NCBI RefSeq assembly: GCF_030814115.1
Contig: NZ_JAUSUP010000004.1
Coordinates: forward strand, 1 to 64,000
Direction: 5' to 3'
DNA: 64,000 bases
Source of the DNA: Alkalibacillus filiformis
GTDB taxonomy: Bacteria; Bacillota; Bacilli; Bacillales; Alkalibacillaceae
Made by a program: the position numbers and the translations under genes. Shown one piece after another: positions 27,740 to 36,324 of this stretch (positions are counted from its first letter, which is position 1; every line of letters begins with the position of its first letter). Below the pieces are notes generated by a model, which did not search any database, was not told the origin of the DNA, and was given only the letters and a program-made list of their open reading frames with translations.

Positions 27740-29263
27740 ATGAATCAAACAGTAAATTATCCATTGTTTAAAAAAGAAGATACAGATGCATTTTTCGCCT
27801 TGTTTCAAAACAACCTAGCCAACTTTGTTATTATCGCGGTGACAATGTTAGGGTTGGGTTTTCCAACGAGTATTGTATTTGGTCAAGTGATTCCTGGTGC
27901 AGCGGTTGCTGTCATCGTCGGAAATCTTTATTATGCTTACATGGCAAAACGGCTAGCTCAAAAAGAAGGGCGGACGGATGTTACAGCCTTATCTTACGGA
28001 ATTAGTACGCCTGTAATGTTTGTGTTTTTATTTGGGGTGTTAGTCCCTGCCTATACGTTAACGGACAATTATCAACTTGCTTGGCAAATTGCTGTAGCAG
28101 CAGCGTTTATTAGTGGTTTAATTCAAGTGGTAGCGAGTGTCGCAGGTAATTGGATACGCGCGCAAATTCCACGAGCTGCCTTATTAGGTGCGCTTGCTGG
28201 TGTAGCACTTACTTTTGTTGCTGGTGAGATGTTATTTAATACGTTTTCGATTCCAGTAGTTGGTCTTGTCGCACTTGTCATCATTATTGTCGGTGTTATT
28301 GGCAAAATCGCAATGCCATTTAACATTCCGCCGACATTATTTGCGATCGTAATTGGAACTGTATTGGCTTTTACTTTAGGTTATCAATCAACAGGACAAA
28401 TTGCCGAAGGACTTAATAATGTTGGATTTTACCCACTTATTCCAAGTTTAGCTGCAATTGACGGTATGAGCTATTTGTTTACGGCTTTAGTCGGCTTATT
28501 AGCTGTCATTCTACCGATTACGTTATATAACTCGATCGAAACGATGAACAATGTCGATGCGATGGATGCTGCTGGTGATGGGTATGATGTCCGTGAATGT
28601 CAAGCTGTGGACGGAGCTGGAACTATGCTTGGTTCACTATTTGGTGGCTTGTTCCCAACGACAGTTTATATTGTCTCAGTAGGCTCAAAAGAAATGGGAG
28701 CTGGGCGTGGTTATAGTATTTTAAACGCGATCGTGTTCGGTGTTGCAGCTGTTACAGGTGTAATTGCCGCTTTATCTGCGATTATTCCTTTAGCTGCCAT
28801 TGCGCCTATTTTAGTATTTGTCGGGCTTTCAATGGTTGGAACAGCATTTCAATCGAATAAAACGAAATACTTCCCAGCTGTTACGATCGCTATGCTTCCG
28901 TATTTCGCAAACTACGTCATGACACGCTTTAATGCAGATGCCGGTGCAACAGTTGCCGAGATTTCTGAAGGAATTGTCCCACTTGGCCAAGGGGCGATGT
29001 TTACAGCGGTTATTTTAGGTGCGATTACCGTGTTTGTCATCGACCGACAATTCATTAAAGCGAGCATTTTCTCAATCATTGCAGCAGGTTTATCATTTGT
29101 CGGATTTATGCACGCACCTGAGTTGGCAATCAATGCAGCTCCAGACTATGCAATGGCGTATTTAATTATATCTGTATTCTTTATCTATTTAGCTTATAAA
29201 GAAGCGAATAGTACAATTAAAGTTGTACAACACGAATCAGTTAAACAACAAGCAGCTTCCTAA
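27740..29263 (+). CDS. Xanthine/guanine-type purine permease
   Basis: Membrane transporter of the SLC23/NCS2-like group, about 12-14 helices in 507 aa. It occupies the place of pbuX after xpt, under the same guanine riboswitch, which makes purine uptake its likely job. The sequence (LFQNNLANFVIIAVTMLGLG near the start; CQAVDGAGTMLGSLFGG later) differs from classical PbuX (about 440 aa), so I give no symbol. GGTGAGGAG precedes the ATG. Confidence 0.8.
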   Translation: MNQTVNYPLFKKEDTDAFFALFQNNLANFVIIAVTMLGLGFPTSIVFGQVIPGAAVAVIVGNLYYAYMAKRLAQKEGRTDVTALSYGISTPVMFVFLFGVLVPAYTLTDNYQLAWQIAVAAAFISGLIQVVASVAGNWIRAQIPRAALLGALAGVALTFVAGEMLFNTFSIPVVGLVALVIIIVGVIGKIAMPFNIPPTLFAIVIGTVLAFTLGYQSTGQIAEGLNNVGFYPLIPSLAAIDGMSYLFTALVGLLAVILPITLYNSIETMNNVDAMDAAGDGYDVRECQAVDGAGTMLGSLFGGLFPTTVYIVSVGSKEMGAGRGYSILNAIVFGVAAVTGVIAALSAIIPLAAIAPILVFVGLSMVGTAFQSNKTKYFPAVTIAMLPYFANYVMTRFNADAGATVAEISEGIVPLGQGAMFTAVILGAITVFVIDRQFIKASIFSIIAAGLSFVGFMHAPELAINAAPDYAMAYLIISVFFIYLAYKEANSTIKVVQHESVKQQAAS

Positions 29264-29297
29264 ACTAACTTCTTATTTTACTATCGGTTTAGGGTAG

Positions 29298-29303
29298 TAT
29301 ATA
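29298..29303 (+). promoter_or_regulatory. Possible -10 box upstream of rlmCD
   Basis: A perfect TATAAT lies 38 bp before the ATG. The -35 region is poor, so this is a weak call. Confidence 0.35.
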
Positions 29304-29340
29304 ATGAGGTGTCAAAGATAAGAAAAGTTAGGTAGTGCTT

Positions 29341-30813
29341 ATGTCAAAACGTAAAAATAATGCATCATTCAAAAAATCAAATAAAGAGCAAAAGCAACAT
29401 GGTAAGAAAAAGAACCACGCTGCTCAAAAACATCAGGCGAAACCACAAGGTAATCAAGGGAATTCACCTAATCAAGGCAAAAAAGCAGTGACAGCTGAAC
29501 TGACATGTAACGGCTTTTCCAATGATGGTAAGGGTCTTGTCGATTGGGAAGGAAAGCAATTAAAAGTACCTTACCTGTTACCTGGTGAAACAGCAGAAAT
29601 TGCGATCACGAAAAAAGGGAAGTACTATAACACAAAGTTGAAACGTGTTTTAAAACCGTCTAAAGACCGGGCAAAGCCGCCATGTCCGTATTATTATGAT
29701 TGCGGTGGTTGTCAGCTTCAGCATATGAACAGTTCAGCACAAGATCAGTTAAAACAAAATACGGTCGATCACTTAATGAAGCCTTTCGTGAAGCCAGAAC
29801 CAATCATGACGATGGATCACCCTTGGGATTATCGTAATAAAAATCACATGACATTTGGCCTGACGAGAAACCGCCAAATTATCGGTGGTCTTTATGCGCA
29901 AAATACACATCGTATTATCGATATGGATCGATGTATCATTCATGACCCAAAAGCAGATCAAATCGTTCATACGATTAAAGGCATGATGAAGTCGTTCAAA
30001 ATGATTCCATATAATGAAGATTCAGGACAAGGCTTTTTAAGACACGTCCTCATTAAAGTCGGTAAAGCAAGTGGAGAGATTATGGTCGTGTTAGTCGCTG
30101 CTTCGCCGATTTTTAAAGGGAAGAACAATTTCGTCAAAGCGTTAACAAAAGAACACCCTGAAATTTCAACAATCCTTCTAAATATTAACGACAAAGATAC
30201 GAGTATGGTGCTCGGTGATCAGGAAAAAGTTTTATACGGAAAAGGAACGATCACTGACACATTATGCGGGATGAAATTTGAGATCTCACCGAAGTCCTTT
30301 TATCAAATTAACCCCGCTCAAACTGAAAAGTTGTACGGAAGAGCAGTTGAAATGGCTGAATTGACTGGTAAAGAGACCGTTATTGATGCTTACTGTGGAA
30401 TCGGCACAATTGGCCTAATCGCTAGTCAAAAAGCTGGAAAAGTAATCGGTGTTGAGTTAAACAAAGATGCCGTTCGTGATGCGATTCGTAATTCAAAACG
30501 TAACGGTGTAAATAATGCTAGGTTTTATCAAGGCGATGCTGGTGAATTCATGGTACAAATGGCTAATCACGGTGATAAAGCCGATGTCGTCATTTTAGAC
30601 CCACCACGTAATGGAAGTGACGAAGCCTTCTTATCAAGTGTTGTAAAGCTTAAGCCGAAGCGTGTTGTCTATGTATCGTGTAACCCAGAAACACAAGCAC
30701 GTGATATGAAGTATTTAGTGAAGAACGGTTATACAGTTGAAGAAATTCAACCTGTTGATATGTTTCCTCAAACGCATCATGTCGAGTCAGTTGCGAAGTT
30801 AGTGAGGAAATAG
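29341..30813 (+). CDS. rlmCD: 23S rRNA (uracil-C5)-methyltransferase RlmCD
   Basis: SAM-dependent methylation of 23S rRNA uracils (U747 and U1939 in B. subtilis RlmCD). 490 aa: a Lys/Gln/Asn-rich basic N-terminal extension of about 48 residues, a TRAM domain (AELTCNGFSNDGKGLVDW), the four-Cys iron-sulfur motif (PCPYYYDCGGCQLQH plus a later Cys), the SAM motif DAYCGIGTIGL, and the catalytic Cys in VYVSCNPET. The extension is longer than in most homologues. The ATG at 29341 is preferred over a GTG six bases upstream. Confidence 0.9.
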   Translation: MSKRKNNASFKKSNKEQKQHGKKKNHAAQKHQAKPQGNQGNSPNQGKKAVTAELTCNGFSNDGKGLVDWEGKQLKVPYLLPGETAEIAITKKGKYYNTKLKRVLKPSKDRAKPPCPYYYDCGGCQLQHMNSSAQDQLKQNTVDHLMKPFVKPEPIMTMDHPWDYRNKNHMTFGLTRNRQIIGGLYAQNTHRIIDMDRCIIHDPKADQIVHTIKGMMKSFKMIPYNEDSGQGFLRHVLIKVGKASGEIMVVLVAASPIFKGKNNFVKALTKEHPEISTILLNINDKDTSMVLGDQEKVLYGKGTITDTLCGMKFEISPKSFYQINPAQTEKLYGRAVEMAELTGKETVIDAYCGIGTIGLIASQKAGKVIGVELNKDAVRDAIRNSKRNGVNNARFYQGDAGEFMVQMANHGDKADVVILDPPRNGSDEAFLSSVVKLKPKRVVYVSCNPETQARDMKYLVKNGYTVEEIQPVDMFPQTHHVESVAKLVRK

Positions 30814-30826
30814 TGTTTATAAGTTA

Positions 30827-30869
30827 TAAAAAAAGAGACCTTATGAATAAAATAAGGTTTCTTTTTTTT
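30827..30869 (+). terminator. Terminator of rlmCD
   Basis: AAAGAGACCTTAT / ATAAGGTTTCTTT stem followed by T-rich tail. Confidence 0.9.
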
Positions 30870-30907
30870 GTCTCAAACAGCATTTAATGTATGATTTTTA
30901 GGTTTTT

Positions 30908-30933
30908 GTTAAACAATACCGTATACAAGGTAT
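30908..30933 (+). promoter_or_regulatory. Possible SigB-type promoter of the DUF378 gene
   Basis: GTTAAA, 14-bp spacer, AGGTAT; the SigB consensus is GTTTAA-N12-15-GGGTAT, so each box has one change. Confidence 0.35.
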
Positions 30934-30981
30934 TTTTAGGTTATTCAACAAATGACTGTCAACAAGAAAGGTGGTATGGAA

Positions 30982-31173
30982 ATGAACAAAACTGCTTTAG
31001 CTTTATTGATTATAGGTGGATTGAACTGGCTTATCTTTGGACTATTCGGTTGGGACCTAGTGGGAGCTATATTTGGTGGAATGGACTCAGTTCTTTCACG
31101 AATCATATACGTCATTGTTGGTATTGCTGCTTTATACTCGTTCACTTTCTTTAACCGAGTCGATGCAGAATAG
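30982..31173 (+). CDS. DUF378 family membrane protein (YuzA-like)
   Basis: A 63-aa protein with two membrane helices: LALLIIGGLNWLIFGLFGWD and then IIYVIVGIAALYSF. The G-x-x-N-W-x-x-x-G...D pattern defines DUF378. AAAGGTGG at 30967-30974 points to the ATG at 30982; an ATG six bases earlier is too close. Function unknown. It stands alone with its own terminator and a possible SigB promoter. Confidence 0.85.
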   Translation: MNKTALALLIIGGLNWLIFGLFGWDLVGAIFGGMDSVLSRIIYVIVGIAALYSFTFFNRVDAE

Positions 31174-31179
31174 TTTAAA

Positions 31180-31215
31180 ACACCGGTCAGCGTATGCTGG
31201 TCGGTGTATTTTTTT
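31180..31215 (+). terminator. Terminator of the DUF378 gene
   Basis: ACACCG..CAGC / GCTG..CGGTGT stem followed by T7. Confidence 0.9.
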
Positions 31216-31303
31216 AGAGTAATTTCAATCAAATCATTCTACATACACTTTTGCGTTCCATGTTACGATAATAGTTAAGTTGACAAAAAGTGGGTGATGG
31301 AAC

Positions 31304-31441
31304 ATGGATCGTTGTTTTTGTTATGAGAAGTTTAAAGATCAACTGCCTAAGGACTTTGAACCAAAGTGTTTCAAAGAGCAGTGTCGTAATTACCGTGAAA
31401 ATATGAAGAAGCTAGGTTATAATGTCGAAAAGCCAAAATAG
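31304..31441 (+). CDS. 45-aa cysteine-containing small protein
   Basis: A short frame with GGGTGATGG before the ATG. It encodes DRCFCYEKF, then PKCFKEQCRNY: four Cys in a C-x-C...C-x4-C arrangement, enough for one zinc ion, in a charged helical protein. No family recognised. It stands alone between two terminated units, and its codon use looks coding (no rare composition, no in-frame stops to the clean TAG). Confidence 0.5.
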   Translation: MDRCFCYEKFKDQLPKDFEPKCFKEQCRNYRENMKKLGYNVEKPK

Positions 31442-31557
31442 TTTCCTAGAATTCTAGAAAAATTGCTATAAAATGTATAAATTGTTTCACATTCAACAAT
31501 CATTTTATAGTAAGATAAAATTAGCGAAATGTTATGACAATTTAGGAGGTTGTGTAG

Positions 31558-32520
31558 TTGATGAACCAGCAAATGGCCAAACAACAAACTAAAATTAATG
31601 AGTTAGTAGAAAATATCGAAAAAGTTATGGTTGGTAAACGTGAAGCGATTGAACTAACAATTGTCGCACTACTTGCGCAGGGGCATGTTTTGTTAGAGGA
31701 TGTTCCTGGTGTTGGTAAAACAATGCTAGTTCGAGCATTAGCGAAATCTGTTGATTTACAGTTTAGTAGAATTCAATTTACACCTGACTTATTACCGTCT
31801 GATGTAACAGGTGTTTCGATTTATAATCAAAAGGAAATGAAATTCGAATTTCAGCCTGGGCCGATTATGGGGAATATTGTGCTTGCTGATGAAATTAACC
31901 GTACGTCGCCAAAGACACAGTCAGCTCTTTTAGAAAGTATGGAAGAGAAGCACATTACGGTTGATGGTGTGACGATGAGATTGAACGATCCTTTTTTTGT
32001 ATTGGCTACACAGAATCCAATTGAATATGAAGGGACTTATCCGTTACCAGAAGCACAACTGGACCGTTTCTTACTAAAATTAAAAATGGGATATCCCCTT
32101 AAGCAAGAAGAGATTACGATGCTAGACCGTACTTCGAATGTGCATCCAATTGATACGTTAACGCCAGTTATGACAAGAGAGGAACTTTTAGAGAAGCAAA
32201 ATGAAGTTCGCGATGTTCATGTAAGTGACTCCATTAAAAAGTATATCGTTGAAATTGTTTCAAACACGCGTAAAAACCCACTCATTCAGTTAGGAGCTAG
32301 CCCACGTGCATCAATTGCTTTAATGAAAGCAGCTCAAGCTTATGCTTATATTCATGGTCGTGATTACACAGTACCAGATGATGTGAAATATATGGCACCA
32401 CATGTATTGTCGCACCGTTTATTATTAACTTCTGAAGCAAAGTTTGAAGGTAAAACAGATAAACAAATATTAGAAGACTTAATTAAAAAGACGATGATTC
32501 CAATTGAGAGAGGATCGTAA
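31558..32520 (+). CDS. MoxR-family AAA+ ATPase
   Basis: AAA+ ATPase thought to help mature or remodel partner proteins. 320 aa with Walker A EDVPGVGKT, Walker B VLADEINR, and a lid domain with LGASPRASIALMKAAQAYA. GGAGG at 31545-31549 is 8 nt before the TTG at 31558; the ATG at 31561 is the alternative. It abuts the DUF58 gene (next base) and the transglutaminase gene, the standard MoxR-DUF58-TgpA set, matching yeaC-yeaD-yebA. Confidence 0.92.
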   Translation: MMNQQMAKQQTKINELVENIEKVMVGKREAIELTIVALLAQGHVLLEDVPGVGKTMLVRALAKSVDLQFSRIQFTPDLLPSDVTGVSIYNQKEMKFEFQPGPIMGNIVLADEINRTSPKTQSALLESMEEKHITVDGVTMRLNDPFFVLATQNPIEYEGTYPLPEAQLDRFLLKLKMGYPLKQEEITMLDRTSNVHPIDTLTPVMTREELLEKQNEVRDVHVSDSIKKYIVEIVSNTRKNPLIQLGASPRASIALMKAAQAYAYIHGRDYTVPDDVKYMAPHVLSHRLLLTSEAKFEGKTDKQILEDLIKKTMIPIERGS

Positions 32521-33786
32521 ATGGCTAATTCGTTGAAATTTGTATTAAAGCTCATTCTAGTTTTAGCATTGACTATTACATTGTTTGTTTACGGTATGTT
32601 TCAAGGTGGGTTTGTTAGTTGGTTTTTATTTTTTAGCTTCCTACCTATTCTAGCTTATTCTATAATGATGATTTTCTATCCTTTGAAGTTTGTCAAAGTC
32701 GAGCGTCAAGTTAGTAAACATTACTTACAAGCAGGGCAAACGTTGAACGTAACGGTTAATATTAAACGAGTATTACCTTTGCCCATTTTTTACTTGGTTG
32801 TAGAAGATGGTGTCCCTGAAATGCTTACTTGGCATGATACGAGGCATCATAAATACCGTTTTTTATCTAATCCTAATAAACTAAAAAGTAGACAAAATAG
32901 TAAAACGATCGTCTTCCCGTTTCTCCGAAGAAAAATGAGTTATCAGTATAACTTAGAATCGATTCCAAGAGGGCGTCACGAATTTGGTCAAGTTAAGCTA
33001 TTAACGGGCGATGTGATGGGATTAGTGAAAAAAGAGAGAACTTACGATGTCGAAACGGCGGTGTTAGTTGAACCAGGTGAAGTGTCGTTACAGTTGGAGC
33101 TTGACAGGTCTACCTTTGAAGAAGGGCAACAGTCGGCTTATACGATTACAGCTAACCATACAAATCTCGTATCAGGTGTGCGAGATTATGCACCGGGTGA
33201 TCAGTTATCTTGGATCGATTGGAAAACAACAGCGAGGAAACAAGAGCTCGTAACAAAAGAGTTTGAAGAAGAGAAGCATAAAGACTTATCGATTATTTTA
33301 AATGGTAGTTCTCAGGATTTTAATCTATGGCTAGCGTTTGAAGCGGCTGTAGAAGTAACCCATGCTGTTGCTAACCACTCGTATGAAGACCATGGTAACG
33401 TATCAGTTATTGCATTAGGTCACGCACGAGAAGAAGTTGTGTTATCACATGGAAAACAATCATTAGAAAAATTAACACGTTTGTTAAGTCAGATTCAACT
33501 CGTTCAAGGTGATCATTTTCCACAACAATTGAAACGTGAAGCGTGGCAACTATCAAAAGATCGTTATTTAGTGGTAGTAACGCATGAGTTATCACCAGCG
33601 ATTAATAAGACGATTATACAGCTTAAACAACAACAAGTTGATGTACACATTATTTTCATAAGAAGTAAACAATTAATTAGCCATGAAGAAAGAGTTGGAA
33701 TGGATCAGTTACATTATTCGGGTGTAAAAGTGACATGGCTAAATGAAGACCGATTAGCAAGAAGGCATATTGAGGTGAACGCCTGA
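32521..33786 (+). CDS. DUF58 domain protein (YeaD-like)
   Basis: 421 aa with two N-terminal membrane helices (about 8-50) and a C-terminal DUF58/vWA-like domain bearing the signature GVRDYAPGDQLSWIDWKTTAR. The family is the usual MoxR partner; its biochemical role is not known. It begins on the base after the MoxR stop, and its own stop overlaps the next start as TGATG, so all three are coupled. Confidence 0.9.
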   Translation: MANSLKFVLKLILVLALTITLFVYGMFQGGFVSWFLFFSFLPILAYSIMMIFYPLKFVKVERQVSKHYLQAGQTLNVTVNIKRVLPLPIFYLVVEDGVPEMLTWHDTRHHKYRFLSNPNKLKSRQNSKTIVFPFLRRKMSYQYNLESIPRGRHEFGQVKLLTGDVMGLVKKERTYDVETAVLVEPGEVSLQLELDRSTFEEGQQSAYTITANHTNLVSGVRDYAPGDQLSWIDWKTTARKQELVTKEFEEEKHKDLSIILNGSSQDFNLWLAFEAAVEVTHAVANHSYEDHGNVSVIALGHAREEVVLSHGKQSLEKLTRLLSQIQLVQGDHFPQQLKREAWQLSKDRYLVVVTHELSPAINKTIIQLKQQQVDVHIIFIRSKQLISHEERVGMDQLHYSGVKVTWLNEDRLARRHIEVNA

Positions 33787-36032
33787 TGCGTTTAAAGGAT
33801 ATGAGTACAAGTAAATGGACAGGAATCGCATTATATATTGGAAGTATGCTGTTGCTAATGGAGTGGGTTTTACCGCTAGGGCAAGTAACAGACACTGGTG
33901 GAACACATTTATTTATTATTTATATTGTGTTCTGTTTTGTCATTTCGTTAATTCAATTACCTATGTGGGTTGCTCCAGTTTTAAAGCTAACAGGATTGAT
34001 GTTCTTATTAAATTATATATTTTATGAACCGTCATTTTTCTCATTAGCTTGGTTAGGGGAGCTTTTAGTTGATCTGCAAACAAGCTCTCAAGCATTACTG
34101 GGTCAAAGTTGGATCGAACTGACGCCTGTTTTTCGAACAGTATTGTTTTTAATTTTATTATGGATGATGAGTTATTTACTTTACTATTGGTTTGTCGTCG
34201 TTAAACGACCTTTTTCTTTTGTTCTATTAACGTTTGTCTATGTAACAGCACTAGATACATTTACCCTATACGATGGATACGTTGCGATTGTAAGAGTCTT
34301 CGTCATTAGTGTATTAATTTTAATATTGGCTAATATGAATCGAATTGTTGATCAAGAGGATATCAAAGTGCCAAGTGGTCGTAAGATGGCTAAATGGATT
34401 GCACCGATGGCAGTCGTTGTTTTTATTAGTGCGGCTGTCGGATTTGCGGCACCTAAGTTTGAACCACAATGGCCTGATCCAGTATCGTTTATTCAAGCAG
34501 CTGGACAAAATGGTTTCGGTTCAGGTGATGGTAGTGGTGCAGGAGTTAACCGTGTTGGCTATGGTGAACATGATGACCGTCTCGGTGGCGGCTTTATTAT
34601 GGATGATACGACTGTGTTCTTTGCTACAGCTACATCTCCAAGGTATTGGAAAGTTGAAACGAAAGATCAATATACTGGACATGGATGGGTTCGTTCAGAT
34701 GAAGGTACACCAACGACAAATGAAAGTGGTCACTTCCCACATATTTCAGATTATGGCGAAAGTGTAGAACGTAATGAGACAGAAGCGGAACTACAATTTA
34801 TTGATCCTGGCCATTTAAATAAAATCCCTTATCTATATGGTACAGAGACCGTTGGAACTACAGTTGATGGTGCTAGTTTTTACTATAATCATACGACTGG
34901 TGAGCTTGCATCCATAATCAACGAGGAACAGAATTTAGTTGACGAAGGTTATTATTTAGAAGCTGGGCGACCGGATTTTCCAAGAAACGCAATGAGAGAA
35001 GTGCCAGTTGAACATGAAGAATCAGATGAAATGCCAGAAAGATATTTGCAGTTACCGGACGATCTGCCAGAGAGAGTATCAAATTTAGCGGAAGAGATTG
35101 TATCTGATGTTGATGAAAACCGCTATGATTATGCTCGGGCAATTGAGAGTTACTTTGAAGATAGTGGGTTTGAATATGCGACATCAGATGTTTCGATTCC
35201 TGGTGATGATGAAGACTATGTTGATCAGTTTTTATTTGATACTCAGCGTGGTTATTGCGATAACTATTCAACATCTATGGTCGTTATGTTAAGAAGTTTA
35301 GATATTCCTGCAAGGTGGGCGAAAGGTTTTACCGGCGGTGAACGTGCGTTTCAACAAGACGTCTTTCCAGGTGAGGGGTCTAACGTTTTTGAAGTACAAA
35401 ATAATAATGCTCACTCTTGGGTAGAAGTTTACTTCCCTGAAGTTGGATGGGTGCCTTTTGAGCCGACAATTGGTTTTGAAAACCAGGCGAACTTCTCAAC
35501 AGGGGAATCGATTGACGACATCTTAGATGAAGATCGTAACGAAGATGATCCGTTAGAAGCTCCTGAAAATGAAGATCAGTCTGATATGGACGATTTATTA
35601 GACGAAGGAAATGAAAGTGAAGAAGATGAAACAGTTGGTGCAATAGGTCAAGACGGTAACTTTAATTGGCTACATTTATTAGCTATAACAATTGGGACGT
35701 TATTAACAATCTGGTTAACCTATATGTATCGTTCGAGAATCACAGCCAGCTGGAAAGAGCAAAAGTTAAAAAGAAAGCCTTCTGCTAAAACAATTACGAA
35801 ATCGTATCAATTCATCTTGAAATTGCTAGAAAGAGAAGGATATCAATTCCAAAGCGGTGAAACACTTCGTGAGTATGCTTATAACGTTGACCGTATGTTA
35901 GGTGACAGGCAAATGACAGAGTTGACACAGTACTATGAGCGTTTCGTATATCGTGAAGAAGATCTAAACCAAGAATCAGATCAATTCTATCAAACTTGGA
36001 GAAAGTTAACGAAACAAATTTTGTCGAAATAA
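33786..36032 (+). CDS. Membrane transglutaminase-like protein (TgpA family)
   Basis: 748 aa. The first ~215 residues form about six membrane helices; an extracytoplasmic transglutaminase core follows with Cys in RGYCDNYSTSM, His in NAHSWVEVYF and Asp/Glu in WVPFEPT. An acidic linker (EDRNEDDPLEAPENEDQS) leads to one more helix and a cytoplasmic C-terminal helical domain. It is equivalent to B. subtilis YebA and completes the MoxR-DUF58-TgpA operon. The substrate is unknown. Confidence 0.9.
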   Translation: MRLKDMSTSKWTGIALYIGSMLLLMEWVLPLGQVTDTGGTHLFIIYIVFCFVISLIQLPMWVAPVLKLTGLMFLLNYIFYEPSFFSLAWLGELLVDLQTSSQALLGQSWIELTPVFRTVLFLILLWMMSYLLYYWFVVVKRPFSFVLLTFVYVTALDTFTLYDGYVAIVRVFVISVLILILANMNRIVDQEDIKVPSGRKMAKWIAPMAVVVFISAAVGFAAPKFEPQWPDPVSFIQAAGQNGFGSGDGSGAGVNRVGYGEHDDRLGGGFIMDDTTVFFATATSPRYWKVETKDQYTGHGWVRSDEGTPTTNESGHFPHISDYGESVERNETEAELQFIDPGHLNKIPYLYGTETVGTTVDGASFYYNHTTGELASIINEEQNLVDEGYYLEAGRPDFPRNAMREVPVEHEESDEMPERYLQLPDDLPERVSNLAEEIVSDVDENRYDYARAIESYFEDSGFEYATSDVSIPGDDEDYVDQFLFDTQRGYCDNYSTSMVVMLRSLDIPARWAKGFTGGERAFQQDVFPGEGSNVFEVQNNNAHSWVEVYFPEVGWVPFEPTIGFENQANFSTGESIDDILDEDRNEDDPLEAPENEDQSDMDDLLDEGNESEEDETVGAIGQDGNFNWLHLLAITIGTLLTIWLTYMYRSRITASWKEQKLKRKPSAKTITKSYQFILKLLEREGYQFQSGETLREYAYNVDRMLGDRQMTELTQYYERFVYREEDLNQESDQFYQTWRKLTKQILSK

Positions 36033-36035
36033 GTA

Positions 36036-36064
36036 TTGACGAAACGACTAATCGTTTGTAAAGT
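36036..36064 (+). promoter_or_regulatory. Promoter of the pbuG riboswitch transcript
   Basis: TTGACG, 17-bp spacer, TAAAGT, ending 29 bp before the aptamer. Confidence 0.6.
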
Positions 36065-36093
36065 TAAGCTATATCATAAAAAATAATAAGAAA

Positions 36094-36165
36094 CACTTCG
36101 TATAATGTTGGGGATATGGCCCAAGAGTTTCTACCGGACTACCGTAAATGGTCTGACTACGAGTG
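36094..36165 (+). promoter_or_regulatory. Guanine-class purine riboswitch upstream of pbuG
   Basis: P1 CACTTCGTA/TACGAGTG, P2 around GGGATATGGCCC, core GTTTCTACC, CCGTAAATGG and CTGACTACG. The ligand-pairing base is C (GACTAC), so guanine/hypoxanthine class. Confidence 0.95.
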
Positions 36166-36264
36166 ACGGCAATAATAGATATGTGTAGTAGATTACCGAT
36201 TTAAGGTTTAGTAGACTGTAATTCGGGTAGTTTATGACACAATTGATTGCAAAATGTCCTCGTA

Positions 36265-36295
36265 GCACTCTTGGTTTCGGCCAAGGGTGTTTTTT
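36265..36295 (+). terminator. Riboswitch-controlled terminator of pbuG
   Basis: CACTCTTGG / CCAAGGGTG stem with TTTCGG loop, then T6, 30 bp before the pbuG start. Confidence 0.9.
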
Positions 36296-36324
36296 AGTGT
36301 TTCAACAATGGGGGAGGACAAACG

